The position numbers and the translations under genes were made by a program. Below are positions 16,703 through 25,009 of a DNA stretch of 64,000 nt, piece after piece. Location of the stretch: NCBI GenBank assembly GCA_900066355.1, contig FMEL01000003.1, positions 62,001 to 126,000 on the forward strand, given 5' to 3'. Below the pieces are notes generated by a model. That model did not search any database. It saw only the letters and a program-made list of their open reading frames with translations, and was not told the DNA's origin. Each line of letters begins with the position of its first letter. The first letter of the stretch is position 1. Source of the DNA: an uncultured Ruminococcus sp. (GTDB lineage: Bacteria > Bacillota > Clostridia > Lachnospirales > Lachnospiraceae).

Positions 16703-18130
16703 TTACTGCCCACTTTCAAGAAGCGGTACTTCCTGCCCGCGAAGCAGAATCTTCGGTCCGCCGTTTCCCTCAATATAACCTCTGGTGATCACTACCTCTC
16801 CAATATTGTCATCCTTCGGAATCTCATACATGATATCCAGCATGTATTCCTCAAGGATTGCACGAAGAGCTCTTGCTCCGGTGTGTTTCTCCATTGCTTT
16901 CGCTGCAATTGCATGAAGGGCATCCTCCTCAAATTCCAGCTTGACTTCGTCCAGTGCCAGAAGCTTCTGATACTGCTTAAGGATCGCATTTCTTGGCTCA
17001 CGCAGGATCTGTACCATCATATCTTCTGTAAGACCATTCATTGTAAATATAATCGGAAGTCGTCCGATAAATTCCGGAATCATGCCGAAATTTCGAAGAT
17101 CATCCACAGTAACCTTCTCAAGAAGATTCGGATCATCGTCATACTTATCCTTCAGATCTGCATAAAATCCGATGGATGCCTGCTTATTCAGACGCTCCTT
17201 TATGATATTCTCAAGATCCGGGAAAGCACCTCCGCAGATGAACAAAATATTTCTTGTATTCACGGTTGTCAGCGGAACCATTGCATTTTTGCTGTTGGCT
17301 CCGACCGGTACCTCAACATCGCTGCCCTCGAGAAGCTTCAGCATGCCCTGCTGTACTGCCTCACCACTGACATCTCTCTGATTCGTGTTTTTCTTCTTCG
17401 CGATCTTGTCGATCTCATCAATAAAAATAATTCCATGCTCAGCCTTCTCAACATCATTATCAGCTGCCGCAAGAAGCTTCGAAACAACGCTCTCGATATC
17501 ATCACCAATGTACCCGGCTTCTGTAAGGGAAGTCGCATCTGCGATCGCAAGCGGCACATCCAGAAGTTTCGCAAGTGTCTTGACCAGATAAGTCTTACCA
17601 CATCCGGTCGGTCCGATCATCAGCATATTGGATTTCTCGATTGCGATTTCATCCATTGTATCGGTCGCAACACGTTTATAATGATTATAAACGGCAACGG
17701 ACATAACCTTTTTCGCATACTCCTGTCCGATCACATATTCATCAAGTGTTGCCTTGATCTTGTGTGGTGCGGGAATCTTTTTCAGATCAAGGACCGGATC
17801 TTTCTTTTCACTTTTTTTCTTCTTTGGTTTCGGCTGCTGTCCCATCTGATTCTGGAAGCTGCTCAGATCTATCATACTGATATTCGGCATGTTAAACAGA
17901 TCGCCATAATTAAAATTGCCACTCTGCATCTGTGTGTTCATGCTGTCGAAACTTCTCTGCATGCAGTCCGGACATATATGTATATTATTCGGAAGATCGA
18001 TCATTTTTCCTGCCTGACGCTCGGAACGATGACAGAGGGTACAGAACTTCTCCGGTTCATAATCATCGGTCTGATCATCTGTATCCTGATTTTCTTCCTC
18101 TATGATCTCATCATTGTATTTATCTGTCAT
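16703..18130 (-). CDS. clpX: ATP-dependent Clp protease ATP-binding subunit ClpX
   Basis: ClpX unfolds tagged proteins for ClpP. The 475-residue protein begins with an acidic stretch, then a zinc-binding domain with FCTLCHRSE and HICPDC. It continues into an AAA+ core with Walker A GPTGCGKTYLVKTLA, pore loop GYIGDD, Walker B GIIFIDEIDKI and the C-terminal ALRAILEEYMLDIMYEIP segment. The ATG at 18130 has AAAGGAG five bases upstream; a longer frame to 18145 lacks this. clpP and tig are not adjacent, unlike the usual arrangement, so this may be a stand-alone or second clpX. The neighbouring htrA gives a protein-quality-control setting. Confidence 0.93.
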   Translation of the reverse strand: MTDKYNDEIIEEENQDTDDQTDDYEPEKFCTLCHRSERQAGKMIDLPNNIHICPDCMQRSFDSMNTQMQSGNFNYGDLFNMPNISMIDLSSFQNQMGQQPKPKKKKSEKKDPVLDLKKIPAPHKIKATLDEYVIGQEYAKKVMSVAVYNHYKRVATDTMDEIAIEKSNMLMIGPTGCGKTYLVKTLAKLLDVPLAIADATSLTEAGYIGDDIESVVSKLLAAADNDVEKAEHGIIFIDEIDKIAKKKNTNQRDVSGEAVQQGMLKLLEGSDVEVPVGANSKNAMVPLTTVNTRNILFICGGAFPDLENIIKERLNKQASIGFYADLKDKYDDDPNLLEKVTVDDLRNFGMIPEFIGRLPIIFTMNGLTEDMMVQILREPRNAILKQYQKLLALDEVKLEFEEDALHAIAAKAMEKHTGARALRAILEEYMLDIMYEIPKDDNIGEVVITRGYIEGNGGPKILLRGQEVPLLESGQ

Positions 18131-18179
18131 ATAAACTCCTTTCATTTACAGCGCTTCGCAACTTCTCTCATATGCAAAA

Positions 18180-18222
18180 CGCACAGGCTAATGGCTCCTG
18201 TCCCGGCCCATTTACCTATGCG
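18180..18222 (-). promoter_or_regulatory. Hairpin in the clpX 5' leader
   Basis: In the clpX transcript the first ~40 bases can form a 15-position stem: the complement of 18208-18222 with the complement of 18180-18194. All but one position pair, counting two G-U pairs. It begins at about the predicted transcription start and ends about 50 bases before the ATG. It could stabilise the mRNA or mediate attenuation. No T-run follows, so a plain terminator is unlikely. Confidence 0.5.
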
Positions 18223-18225
18223 TTC

Positions 18226-18253
18226 ATTATAACATAACCTATCACACTGTAAA
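18226..18253 (-). promoter_or_regulatory. Promoter of clpX
   Basis: On the minus strand TTTACA (18248-18253) and a consensus TATAAT (18226-18231) are separated by 16 bases. It lies between htrA and clpX, giving clpX its own promoter and a leader of about 90 bases. Confidence 0.7.
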
Positions 18254-18274
18254 CTAAAGTTTTTATAAATTCGA

Positions 18275-19783
18275 TTAGCCCGTGTAATCTGAACGGTTTC
18301 CAAGTGTCACGGAAATTGTTTTCTGTACATATTCTCCGTTATCAGCTCTGGAAACAACAACATCCACTGACTCACCGGCTTCATAATAAGCCAGCTTATT
18401 TTCCAGATCTTCTCTGCCGCTTACTGTCTGTCCGTCAAAGCTTACAATAATGTCGCCCTTCTGAATACCGGCCTCGCCTGCTGCTGAATCTTTATCAACA
18501 CGGATCACAAATGCGCCTTCCGGCATATCATACATCTGGATTGCTTCCATCGAAAGATCTGCAGAAGTCACCCCAAGATATGCTGCTTTTGAGTCATCCT
18601 CTACTTTGTCTCTCGTCTGACGGTTCATAAGATTTTCCAGAATCGGCTGTGCTTTCGAAATCGGGATTGCATAACCCATACCTTCAACCGCACTGTCTGC
18701 ATACTTCGCAGAATTGATACCAACCACTTCTCCCTGCATATTAAGAAGTGCGCCGCCGCTGTTACCCGGGTTGATTGCTGCATCTGTCTGAATCAGTCCG
18801 TCACTTGTCGTACCGTCGCTTGTCGAAATACTTCTGTTTAATGCACTGATCCACCCGGATGTTACAGACTGTCCATATCCAAGTGCATTACCTATTGCAA
18901 CGACCTGTTCTCCGACTTCCACTGAATCAGAATCCCCAAGCTGTGCAATCTTGATCTGTGATAATGTATCCTCCGGAATGTCAGATTTCTGTACCGCAAC
19001 TACCGCCAGGTCATTTGTTTCATCTGTGCCTTTTATCTTTGCACTGACAGCATCCTCCACATTGACATCTCCATCACTGTCACTTTCTGAAGACATATTC
19101 ACAGTCTCTGCCTCTGCATTGACTACATCATTTCCGGCAAAACATACACTGAGTGTCGTCGCACCGTCTACAACATGATTATTTGTTGCAATCAGAAGTT
19201 CGTCATCATTCTCACCTACAATGATACCAGATCCGCTGCCTTCACTGGAATACTGCTGTGTATCGCCATATCCAAATCCAAATGCACGGAAATAATTCGG
19301 AATCTCCTGTATGCTGACAGATGTAATTGCGACAACAGTCGGCATTGCTGCTTTTGCCACATCTGAAACACTTCCTGTCTGCGCAGAAACACTCTGTGCT
19401 GCATCAGCTGTACCATTCTCAGAAGAATCTGTACCCTCTGAGGCTGCATCATCTGACGATGCACTCACGGCAAGCTGCGCTGTCTCAATCTGCGTTTCTG
19501 CATCAGCTGTCGTTGTGTCCATATACTGAGTTGCAAAAAAATTCACACCCTGAAATACTACACCGGCAACCAGTCCGAACACTACCGCAAGAGAAATTGT
19601 CGAAGCCAGTTTCCTGCCACCGCTTTTCTTCCTGCGTTTCTTTTTCTCCGATTCCTGCCCTGTTTCATTCACATACGTCTGGTGCATATTATAATGTTCA
19701 TATCTCGGCGGTTCATTGAACCGTCCGGTATCTCTATCATTCTGCGGAGCATTTCCCGAATTCCATTTTTCTTCGTCGTTCAT
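18275..19783 (-). CDS. htrA: HtrA/DegP-type membrane-anchored serine protease with PDZ domain
   Basis: This 502-residue envelope quality-control protease has a cytoplasmic N-terminus rich in Asn/Lys and one transmembrane segment (about 58-82). A Ser/Ala-rich linker leads to a trypsin-like domain with the triad His in ATNNHVVDG (about 204), Asp in TNDLAVVAV (about 258) and Ser in NPGNSGGALL (about 341). A C-terminal PDZ domain follows (AGEAGIQKGDIIVSFDGQ). All three catalytic residues are present. AGGAG stands six bases before the ATG. Members degrade or refold misfolded exported proteins. I see no CssR-like operator with confidence. Confidence 0.93.
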   Translation of the reverse strand: MNDEEKWNSGNAPQNDRDTGRFNEPPRYEHYNMHQTYVNETGQESEKKKRRKKSGGRKLASTISLAVVFGLVAGVVFQGVNFFATQYMDTTTADAETQIETAQLAVSASSDDAASEGTDSSENGTADAAQSVSAQTGSVSDVAKAAMPTVVAITSVSIQEIPNYFRAFGFGYGDTQQYSSEGSGSGIIVGENDDELLIATNNHVVDGATTLSVCFAGNDVVNAEAETVNMSSESDSDGDVNVEDAVSAKIKGTDETNDLAVVAVQKSDIPEDTLSQIKIAQLGDSDSVEVGEQVVAIGNALGYGQSVTSGWISALNRSISTSDGTTSDGLIQTDAAINPGNSGGALLNMQGEVVGINSAKYADSAVEGMGYAIPISKAQPILENLMNRQTRDKVEDDSKAAYLGVTSADLSMEAIQMYDMPEGAFVIRVDKDSAAGEAGIQKGDIIVSFDGQTVSGREDLENKLAYYEAGESVDVVVSRADNGEYVQKTISVTLGNRSDYTG

Positions 19784-19886
19784 GCTGTGCTCCTTTCTGC
19801 TTTCTTCTTATTTCTTATCATGAAAACAGTGTATCAGTCAATTGTGTTGAAAGTGTGACAACTCCTTTAAAAAAGCGTGTTTCTGC

Positions 19887-20807
19887 TCATTTCCAGTAAT
19901 TCGGACTCATCGTACACCACAAAATAAATTTCTTCGGCAGTTTACGGAAGTTTTTGCCCGCCAGATATCCGGCATACTTACCTGCACACTGCAAAACGAA
20001 CCCCGGTATGAGCCATATCCTTCCTGAATGAATAAGGTACGCAAGTGTCTTTTTGACGAGGCGCATGCCTTCTCCCTCAGACGGTACTCCCTCAAATATT
20101 TCAGGATGCTCCGCCTGCGATACACCAAGATCAAAATTTCTGTGGAACTGCTGCATACAATTATAATTATGGGAATGTATCACCCTGGCTTCTGCTGCAT
20201 AGGCAATTCCATATCCTGCCTGGATCAGCCCGCCCACATAGATCATATCCTCATTAAAAATAGTATGGCGTACAAAACCACCCTGCTTTTCATAAATATC
20301 TTTTTTGTATGCTGCACAGACATTTGAACAGAAAAAAGTTTTGATTCCATATTTGTCAAGATCTGCTTTTGTTTTGACCAGAGACGTATCCGGATAATTA
20401 AACGCTCTTGTGTATCTCTCGACAAAACTGCATTCCGCGTTCGGAAGCTGTCTTGCATAAGCAGCTGCAATATTCTCCTCCTGATCAAGCGCTTTCAAAA
20501 GCTCTGCAAGCAGCTCACGGTCCGCCGGCATCGCATCCTGTGTCATAAATACCATCACATCCGAATCAGAAAGTTCTGCTGCCCGCGCTCTCGTACCTCC
20601 GTGATCAAACTCCTCTTTTGTAAGATGATGCACTTCCATCGCATCGGATAATTTTTCCCATTCTTTATTCCACATGGATTCCTCTGTATTCATCACAATG
20701 ATCCTGTGAATCGAAACAGTCTGTTTTTCCAGTCTTTTAATAAGTGTGGTAAATTCATTTCCCGGATGATAGGCAGGAATGATCACATCCACTGTTTTAT
20801 TTTCCAT
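19887..20807 (-). CDS. GT2 rhamnosyltransferase-like protein
   Basis: This is a 306-residue GT2 enzyme. VDVIIPAYHPGNEFTTLI opens the GT-A fold. EEFDHGGTRARAAELS and VMVFMTQDAMP give the nucleotide/metal region in the form typical of rhamnosyltransferases (RfbF/RgpB-like), where the usual DxD appears as TQDA. There are no membrane helices. AAGGAG precedes the ATG. It lies downstream of the LCP gene beyond a terminator, at the edge of the wall-polysaccharide locus. The window encodes the whole dTDP-rhamnose pathway, so rhamnose is the likely donor sugar; the acceptor is not shown. Confidence 0.8.
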   Translation of the reverse strand: MENKTVDVIIPAYHPGNEFTTLIKRLEKQTVSIHRIIVMNTEESMWNKEWEKLSDAMEVHHLTKEEFDHGGTRARAAELSDSDVMVFMTQDAMPADRELLAELLKALDQEENIAAAYARQLPNAECSFVERYTRAFNYPDTSLVKTKADLDKYGIKTFFCSNVCAAYKKDIYEKQGGFVRHTIFNEDMIYVGGLIQAGYGIAYAAEARVIHSHNYNCMQQFHRNFDLGVSQAEHPEIFEGVPSEGEGMRLVKKTLAYLIHSGRIWLIPGFVLQCAGKYAGYLAGKNFRKLPKKFILWCTMSPNYWK

Positions 20808-20874
20808 AGTATCTCCTTATCAGTATTCTCAATACCTGATATTTATTATATTCTTATTGATGTATGGTAACAGA

Positions 20875-20908
20875 AGAAGGGAATTTCTTCAATAAGAAAT
20901 TCCCTTCT
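20875..20908 (-). terminator. Terminator after the LCP gene
   Basis: The arms AGAAGGGAATTTCTT (20875-20889) and AAGAAATTCCCTTCT (20894-20908) are perfectly complementary with a four-base loop. It lies between the LCP stop and the rhamnosyltransferase gene on the same strand. The following T-run is short, so some read-through is possible. Confidence 0.75.
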
Positions 20909-20940
20909 GATCTTTATCTCATGTTGTTATGTGACGTTAC

Positions 20941-22479
20941 TTATGCAGCATCTGCTTCACCGGGTGCACCCTGTTCAGAAGCCTCGATTGCATCACTTGC
21001 ATCGCCGCCGGCATCGATATCTCCACCGTCTCCTCCGCTGCCGGTATCACCGCCGGACATATCACCACCGGACGTATCTCCTCCGGTTGTATCTCCTCCG
21101 GTTGTATCTCCTCCGGTCGTATCTCCTCCGGTTGTATCTCCTCCGGTTGTGTCATCCGGTACATAAACATCGTCACCATCGGTGCCATCGTCTATATCGT
21201 CATTACCGCCGGTATTGTCATCCGGTACATAGGTATTATCCTCTCCACCGCTTGTATCGCCACTGTTGTCAGGATCGTACTGCTCGCCACTGCCGCTTGT
21301 GTCTGTCCATCCGGAACCGTCCTTTTCAAATACAACAGTATCATTATCTGTATTCTCTTCACCGATGTTTGTCTGTACATCATCCAGGTTGCTTGCACCA
21401 CCGACGATCTCAAGAATCTTTTCACTGTTGGCAGTTACTGTTGCTGATGGTGTATAGTTGGCATCGCCGTAAAGGAATTTGTGCAGTTCCTGTACGTTTG
21501 ATACAAGATCTGTCGCTACGATAATACTTCCTTTTACATTGGAGAATTTATAGGATGACGGAAAACCTGCCGTCTCATCTATACTGTATCCGATCAGTGT
21601 CGGAAGAAGCTGAAGGATATCCTCTTTTCCCAGAGATGTCGTTACCATCGGGAATACATCATCCATGATGTTAAAGATCTTACTCAATCCGGCATGTTTT
21701 GCTTTGTAAACGATCATCTGAATAACTTTACGCTGACGTTCTGTACGTCCCATATCAAGGCTTGCTGTGTAACGGATACGGCAATAAGATGTTGCCTGTA
21801 CACCGTTCAGATGATAACTGTACTGGACTTTTTCCTGATCTTCTGGTTTTTCCGGAAGTTCAATTGGTGTGTAGCTGAGTCCTGTATCCTCGGCTGTCTC
21901 TACACAGTAGTTATTCATATGCACGATTTCCGCATAGGACATATCCATATCAAGACCGCCCAGATCATCAATGATCGTTGCAAGTGCATCGAATTTAACA
22001 GTAGCATAATCTGTAATATTCAGATCCAGGTTGGTATTCAACATGGTGATTGCCTGTTCCGGACCGCCATATGCATATGCAGCATTCGCTTTGGAATAGG
22101 TATCATTGCCAAGGTTCAGAAGTGTATCACGATAAATAGATACAAGTTTTACATCTTTGGTATCATTGTTGACACTCGCGATGATCATGGTATCACTGTT
22201 CTGGTTACCGGAAAACTTCATATTTGCGCTTCGGGAATCAATTCCGAACAAAGCATAGGTCGTATAACCGGTCAGATGTGAATCTTCGGAATTAATTGCA
22301 TCCTGTACTTCTTCATTGACCTGAACCTTCTGTGTATCAAGTTTCTGCGTATTTGTCTTGTCCATTCGGGACATCAGCTGTCCATATACATACAGACCTC
22401 CGATAAACACAAGAAGTACTATGATTTCTACTGCAAAAAGTATCTTTTTGGTTTTGGATCTCTTTTTTGGTCTTGCCAT
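20941..22479 (-). CDS. LytR-CpsA-Psr (LCP) family cell-wall polymer ligase
   Basis: LCP enzymes transfer undecaprenyl-pyrophosphate-linked polymers to peptidoglycan outside the membrane. This 512-residue protein has a basic N-terminus (RPKKRSKTKK), one transmembrane helix (about 12-32) and the LCP domain. Typical segments are YALFGIDSR, NSDTMIIASVN, VKLVSIYRDTLL and YCRIRYTASLDMGRTERQRKVI, the last holding the arginines that bind the pyrophosphate. The C-terminal ~120 residues are low-complexity Gly/Asp/Thr with (T/S)GGD repeats. GGGGAG precedes the ATG. It is 17 bases downstream of the sugar transferase gene, which supports attachment of the polymer made by this locus. Confidence 0.92.
   Translation of the reverse strand: MARPKKRSKTKKILFAVEIIVLLVFIGGLYVYGQLMSRMDKTNTQKLDTQKVQVNEEVQDAINSEDSHLTGYTTYALFGIDSRSANMKFSGNQNSDTMIIASVNNDTKDVKLVSIYRDTLLNLGNDTYSKANAAYAYGGPEQAITMLNTNLDLNITDYATVKFDALATIIDDLGGLDMDMSYAEIVHMNNYCVETAEDTGLSYTPIELPEKPEDQEKVQYSYHLNGVQATSYCRIRYTASLDMGRTERQRKVIQMIVYKAKHAGLSKIFNIMDDVFPMVTTSLGKEDILQLLPTLIGYSIDETAGFPSSYKFSNVKGSIIVATDLVSNVQELHKFLYGDANYTPSATVTANSEKILEIVGGASNLDDVQTNIGEENTDNDTVVFEKDGSGWTDTSGSGEQYDPDNSGDTSGGEDNTYVPDDNTGGNDDIDDGTDGDDVYVPDDTTGGDTTGGDTTGGDTTGGDTTGGDTSGGDMSGGDTGSGGDGGDIDAGGDASDAIEASEQGAPGEADAA
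21059..21160 (-). repeat. 15-bp tandem repeats encoding TTGGD units in the LCP tail
   Basis: Units close to GTATCTCCTCCGGTT recur without spacers and translate to (T/S)GGDT-type pentapeptides. The tract is in frame and slippage-prone in multiples of five residues, so the tail length may vary between strains. It is coding sequence and not a CRISPR array, because there are no unique spacers. Confidence 0.85.
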
Positions 22480-22496
22480 CTTTTCTCCCCTTACTT

Positions 22497-23900
22497 TTAG
22501 TATGCGTTTTTGTTTACAAATCCTTTAAAAATTGTAAGAAACAGTATCTTTATATCAAAACCGATCGACCAGTTCTCTATATAATAAAGGTCACAGTCGA
22601 TTCGTTTTTTGATTGATGTATCACCACGGTATCCATTCACCTGTGCCCATCCGGTCAGTCCCGGACGAACCTGATGCTTGACCATGTATCTGGGAATCTC
22701 TTCCCGAAACTTTTCAACAAAGAACGGTCTTTCAGGACGTGGTCCTACAAGACTCATATCTCCCCGCAGAATATTAAAAAACTGCGGAAGCTCATCAATA
22801 CTTGTCCTGCGCATAAATTTACCGATTCCTGTCACACGTGGATCGTTTTTGACTGTCCACGCCTTCTTTTCTTCGGCCTCCGGCTGTACTTCCATAGACC
22901 GGAACTTATACATCCAGAAAGTTTTATTGTGAAGTCCGACACGCTCCTGACGATAGATCAGCGGTCCCGGTGATGTCAGTTTGATCAGTATGCACATCAC
23001 AAGCATGACCGGTGACGAAACAATGATCGCCATAATCGAACCGACAATATCCATCGCACGCTTGACCATGAAATTAAAGGTATTGCTCAACGGAACATAG
23101 CGGATATTGATCACCGGAAGTCCCAGAATATCTTCGGTATATGGTTTGGTCGGAATAATCTTGTTGTAATCCGGAATAAATTTCGTATGAACACCTGATT
23201 TCTCGCACATTGCAACGATTTCTTCCAGGCGGTAATACTCACTCAGTCCAAGTGTGATCGCAATCTCGTCCAGACGGTTGGTCGGTAAGATCACGGACAG
23301 ATTCGCAATACGACCAATAACCTTGATTCCATTATAGATTGTCCCTGCCGGAACATTGTCATCCAGAATTCCTCTTACAACATACCCCCACTGCGGGTTC
23401 TGCTGTATTCTGTCAATATATTCTTCTGCTGCACGGCTGTAGCCTACCAGTATCATCTGTTTCTGGTTCAGCCCCCGGCGCCGCATATTGCGCAGTACCG
23501 AAAAAGTGCACAGACGTACAATCCATTCTGCGATAATATTGATCACACAGAAAATATAAACGGTCAATCTTGAAAAATCCGACTCGTCCATCATATAAAG
23601 ACTGAATACGATCAGCAGAAGTCCAAGTATATTTGCCTTGATGATATTTGCCAGAACAAGCCTGCGTCCCTGCATATGCAACGGCTCATACAGTGTGAAT
23701 GCCTGATACAACAGCAAATATCCCGGTATGATAAATACCAGTGCAAACATATACTGCTCAAAAGTAAGTGCGCGGACTGCTGAATAAGCAAAAGGACCGA
23801 TAAAACGGAGCATCCATGCAAGTACATAACAGACTGCAATGATGACCGCATCAATCAGCATCTGCATCCGGGTGAAGTTCTTCTGATTGTCCTGAATCAC
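22497..23900 (-). CDS. Polyprenyl-phosphate sugar-1-phosphate transferase (WbaP/WcaJ-like)
   Basis: This enzyme starts a lipid-linked polysaccharide by moving a sugar-1-phosphate onto undecaprenyl phosphate. The 467-residue protein has about four or five N-terminal membrane segments, a CoA-binding-like middle domain (MILVGYSRAAEEYIDRIQ) and the C-terminal bacterial sugar transferase domain. That domain contains VKRAMDIVGSIMAII, YKFRSM, RRTSIDELPQFFNILRGDM, SLVGPRPERP and RPGLTGWAQVNGYRG. The GTG at 23900 is chosen because GAGGTGGGAGA lies just upstream and gives the usual family length; a longer frame reaches 23954. It pairs with the downstream LCP gene. Sugar specificity cannot be read off. 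Confidence 0.9.
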   Translation of the reverse strand: MIQDNQKNFTRMQMLIDAVIIAVCYVLAWMLRFIGPFAYSAVRALTFEQYMFALVFIIPGYLLLYQAFTLYEPLHMQGRRLVLANIIKANILGLLLIVFSLYMMDESDFSRLTVYIFCVINIIAEWIVRLCTFSVLRNMRRRGLNQKQMILVGYSRAAEEYIDRIQQNPQWGYVVRGILDDNVPAGTIYNGIKVIGRIANLSVILPTNRLDEIAITLGLSEYYRLEEIVAMCEKSGVHTKFIPDYNKIIPTKPYTEDILGLPVINIRYVPLSNTFNFMVKRAMDIVGSIMAIIVSSPVMLVMCILIKLTSPGPLIYRQERVGLHNKTFWMYKFRSMEVQPEAEEKKAWTVKNDPRVTGIGKFMRRTSIDELPQFFNILRGDMSLVGPRPERPFFVEKFREEIPRYMVKHQVRPGLTGWAQVNGYRGDTSIKKRIDCDLYYIENWSIGFDIKILFLTIFKGFVNKNAY

Positions 23901-23939
23901 TCTCTCCCACCTCAATCCAATTCTTTGTTTTTCACATTT

Positions 23940-23964
23940 CTGTCCGAAAAACAACTCCGGACAG
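23940..23964 (-). other. Hairpin and possible promoter upstream of the sugar transferase
   Basis: CTGTCCG (23940-23946) pairs with CGGACAG (23958-23964) in the leader of the sugar transferase gene. A minus-strand TATAAG at 23975-23980 could be the -10 of this unit, with TTGATT at 23996-24001 as a poorly spaced -35 (15 bases). The hairpin may be a leader structure; no T-run follows. Confidence 0.35.
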
Positions 23965-24054
23965 CCACGTTTATCTTATACTAGTTACTCTCTAAAATCA
24001 ACAATATCTTCCGTATATTATATTAAAATTCCATAAAGTAGTGTAAAATTTCCT

Positions 24055-25008
24055 TTACGCACGAAACCGGCGGATGATGTTGATCCACAGTTCCAGCTGA
24101 ATTTTGCAGTAATTTGGCAGATGTTTTATCCGAAACGGTACTTTTTTGTTTTTCATGCTGATAGAAAAACCGTTTTTGATCCCTGCCGCATACTCTTTAC
24201 CCATTCCCTTTACTGCAAAAAACAGGAATTTTATAAGAAAACCGACTGCAAGAAACGGTAAGTTTAAGATGATCTGCAAAAGCGGCATATTCTTATAGAT
24301 CAGGTAAATATTATTTCTGGATGAATATCTTGTCTTAAACTGATTGTAACGTGAACCGCTTGTGCCGCTGCCGACATGATAAACAATTGCTTTCGGCGCA
24401 TACCAGTTTTCATAGCCGTAAATTCTTGCACGATAACCGATATCTGTATCCTCCAGATATGCAAAATGTTCTTCATCAAAATAACCGATCTTCTCTATGA
24501 TCTTTTTGCGGTAGATTGCAGCCCCTGCACATGCAGAAAATATTTTGTCCTCCGTCTCATATGCATGGATATCTTTCCCCCTGCCGCGGGCAAACGACCA
24601 TCCCAGTGCACAGTAATAATTCCCGACATCGTCCAGTCTGTCGCGATCATGATACTGCACCATTCTGGCACCACAGGAAAACGCATTCTTGTGACGTCTG
24701 ATCGCAGCAAGCATTTCCTCCACAAAATCTTCTTTTACTTCTGTATCATTATTTAAAAGCAGAACATACGGTGCTTTTGCCGCACGTATACCTGCATTGA
24801 CCGCTCCGCAGAATCCGAAATTCTCCGACAGCTCGATCAGGTGTACCCACGGATAATTGGCTGTCACGAAAGAGCAGCTTCCATCTGTAGATCCGTTATC
24901 CACCAGTATGACTTCAAAATTACTCAGTGTCTGACCTTCCAGACTTGCAAGCACACTGTCCAGAAATGCAATTCCATTAAAATTCGGTATGACCACCGAT
25001 ACTTCCAT
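24055..25008 (-). CDS. GT2 glycosyltransferase
   Basis: This is a 317-residue cytoplasmic GT2 enzyme. It opens SVVIPNFNGIAFLDSVLASL and has VDNGSTDGS near residue 36 and the metal site in VLLLNNDTEV near residue 86. A later region, YLEDTDIGYRARIYGYENWY, holds the probable catalytic acid. The C-terminus is hydrophobic and basic and may touch the membrane. The pattern is that of WcaA/RfbN-type rhamnosyl or related transferases. One base separates it from the upstream two-domain GT gene, so they are cotranscribed. Donor and linkage are not determined. Confidence 0.85.
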   Translation of the reverse strand: MEVSVVIPNFNGIAFLDSVLASLEGQTLSNFEVILVDNGSTDGSCSFVTANYPWVHLIELSENFGFCGAVNAGIRAAKAPYVLLLNNDTEVKEDFVEEMLAAIRRHKNAFSCGARMVQYHDRDRLDDVGNYYCALGWSFARGRGKDIHAYETEDKIFSACAGAAIYRKKIIEKIGYFDEEHFAYLEDTDIGYRARIYGYENWYAPKAIVYHVGSGTSGSRYNQFKTRYSSRNNIYLIYKNMPLLQIILNLPFLAVGFLIKFLFFAVKGMGKEYAAGIKNGFSISMKNKKVPFRIKHLPNYCKIQLELWINIIRRFRA

Positions 25009-25009
25009 A

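Noticed and set aside
21059..21160. Possible CRISPR array
   Set aside because: The repeats are contiguous 15-mers inside a reading frame with no spacers, and no cas genes are present in the window.
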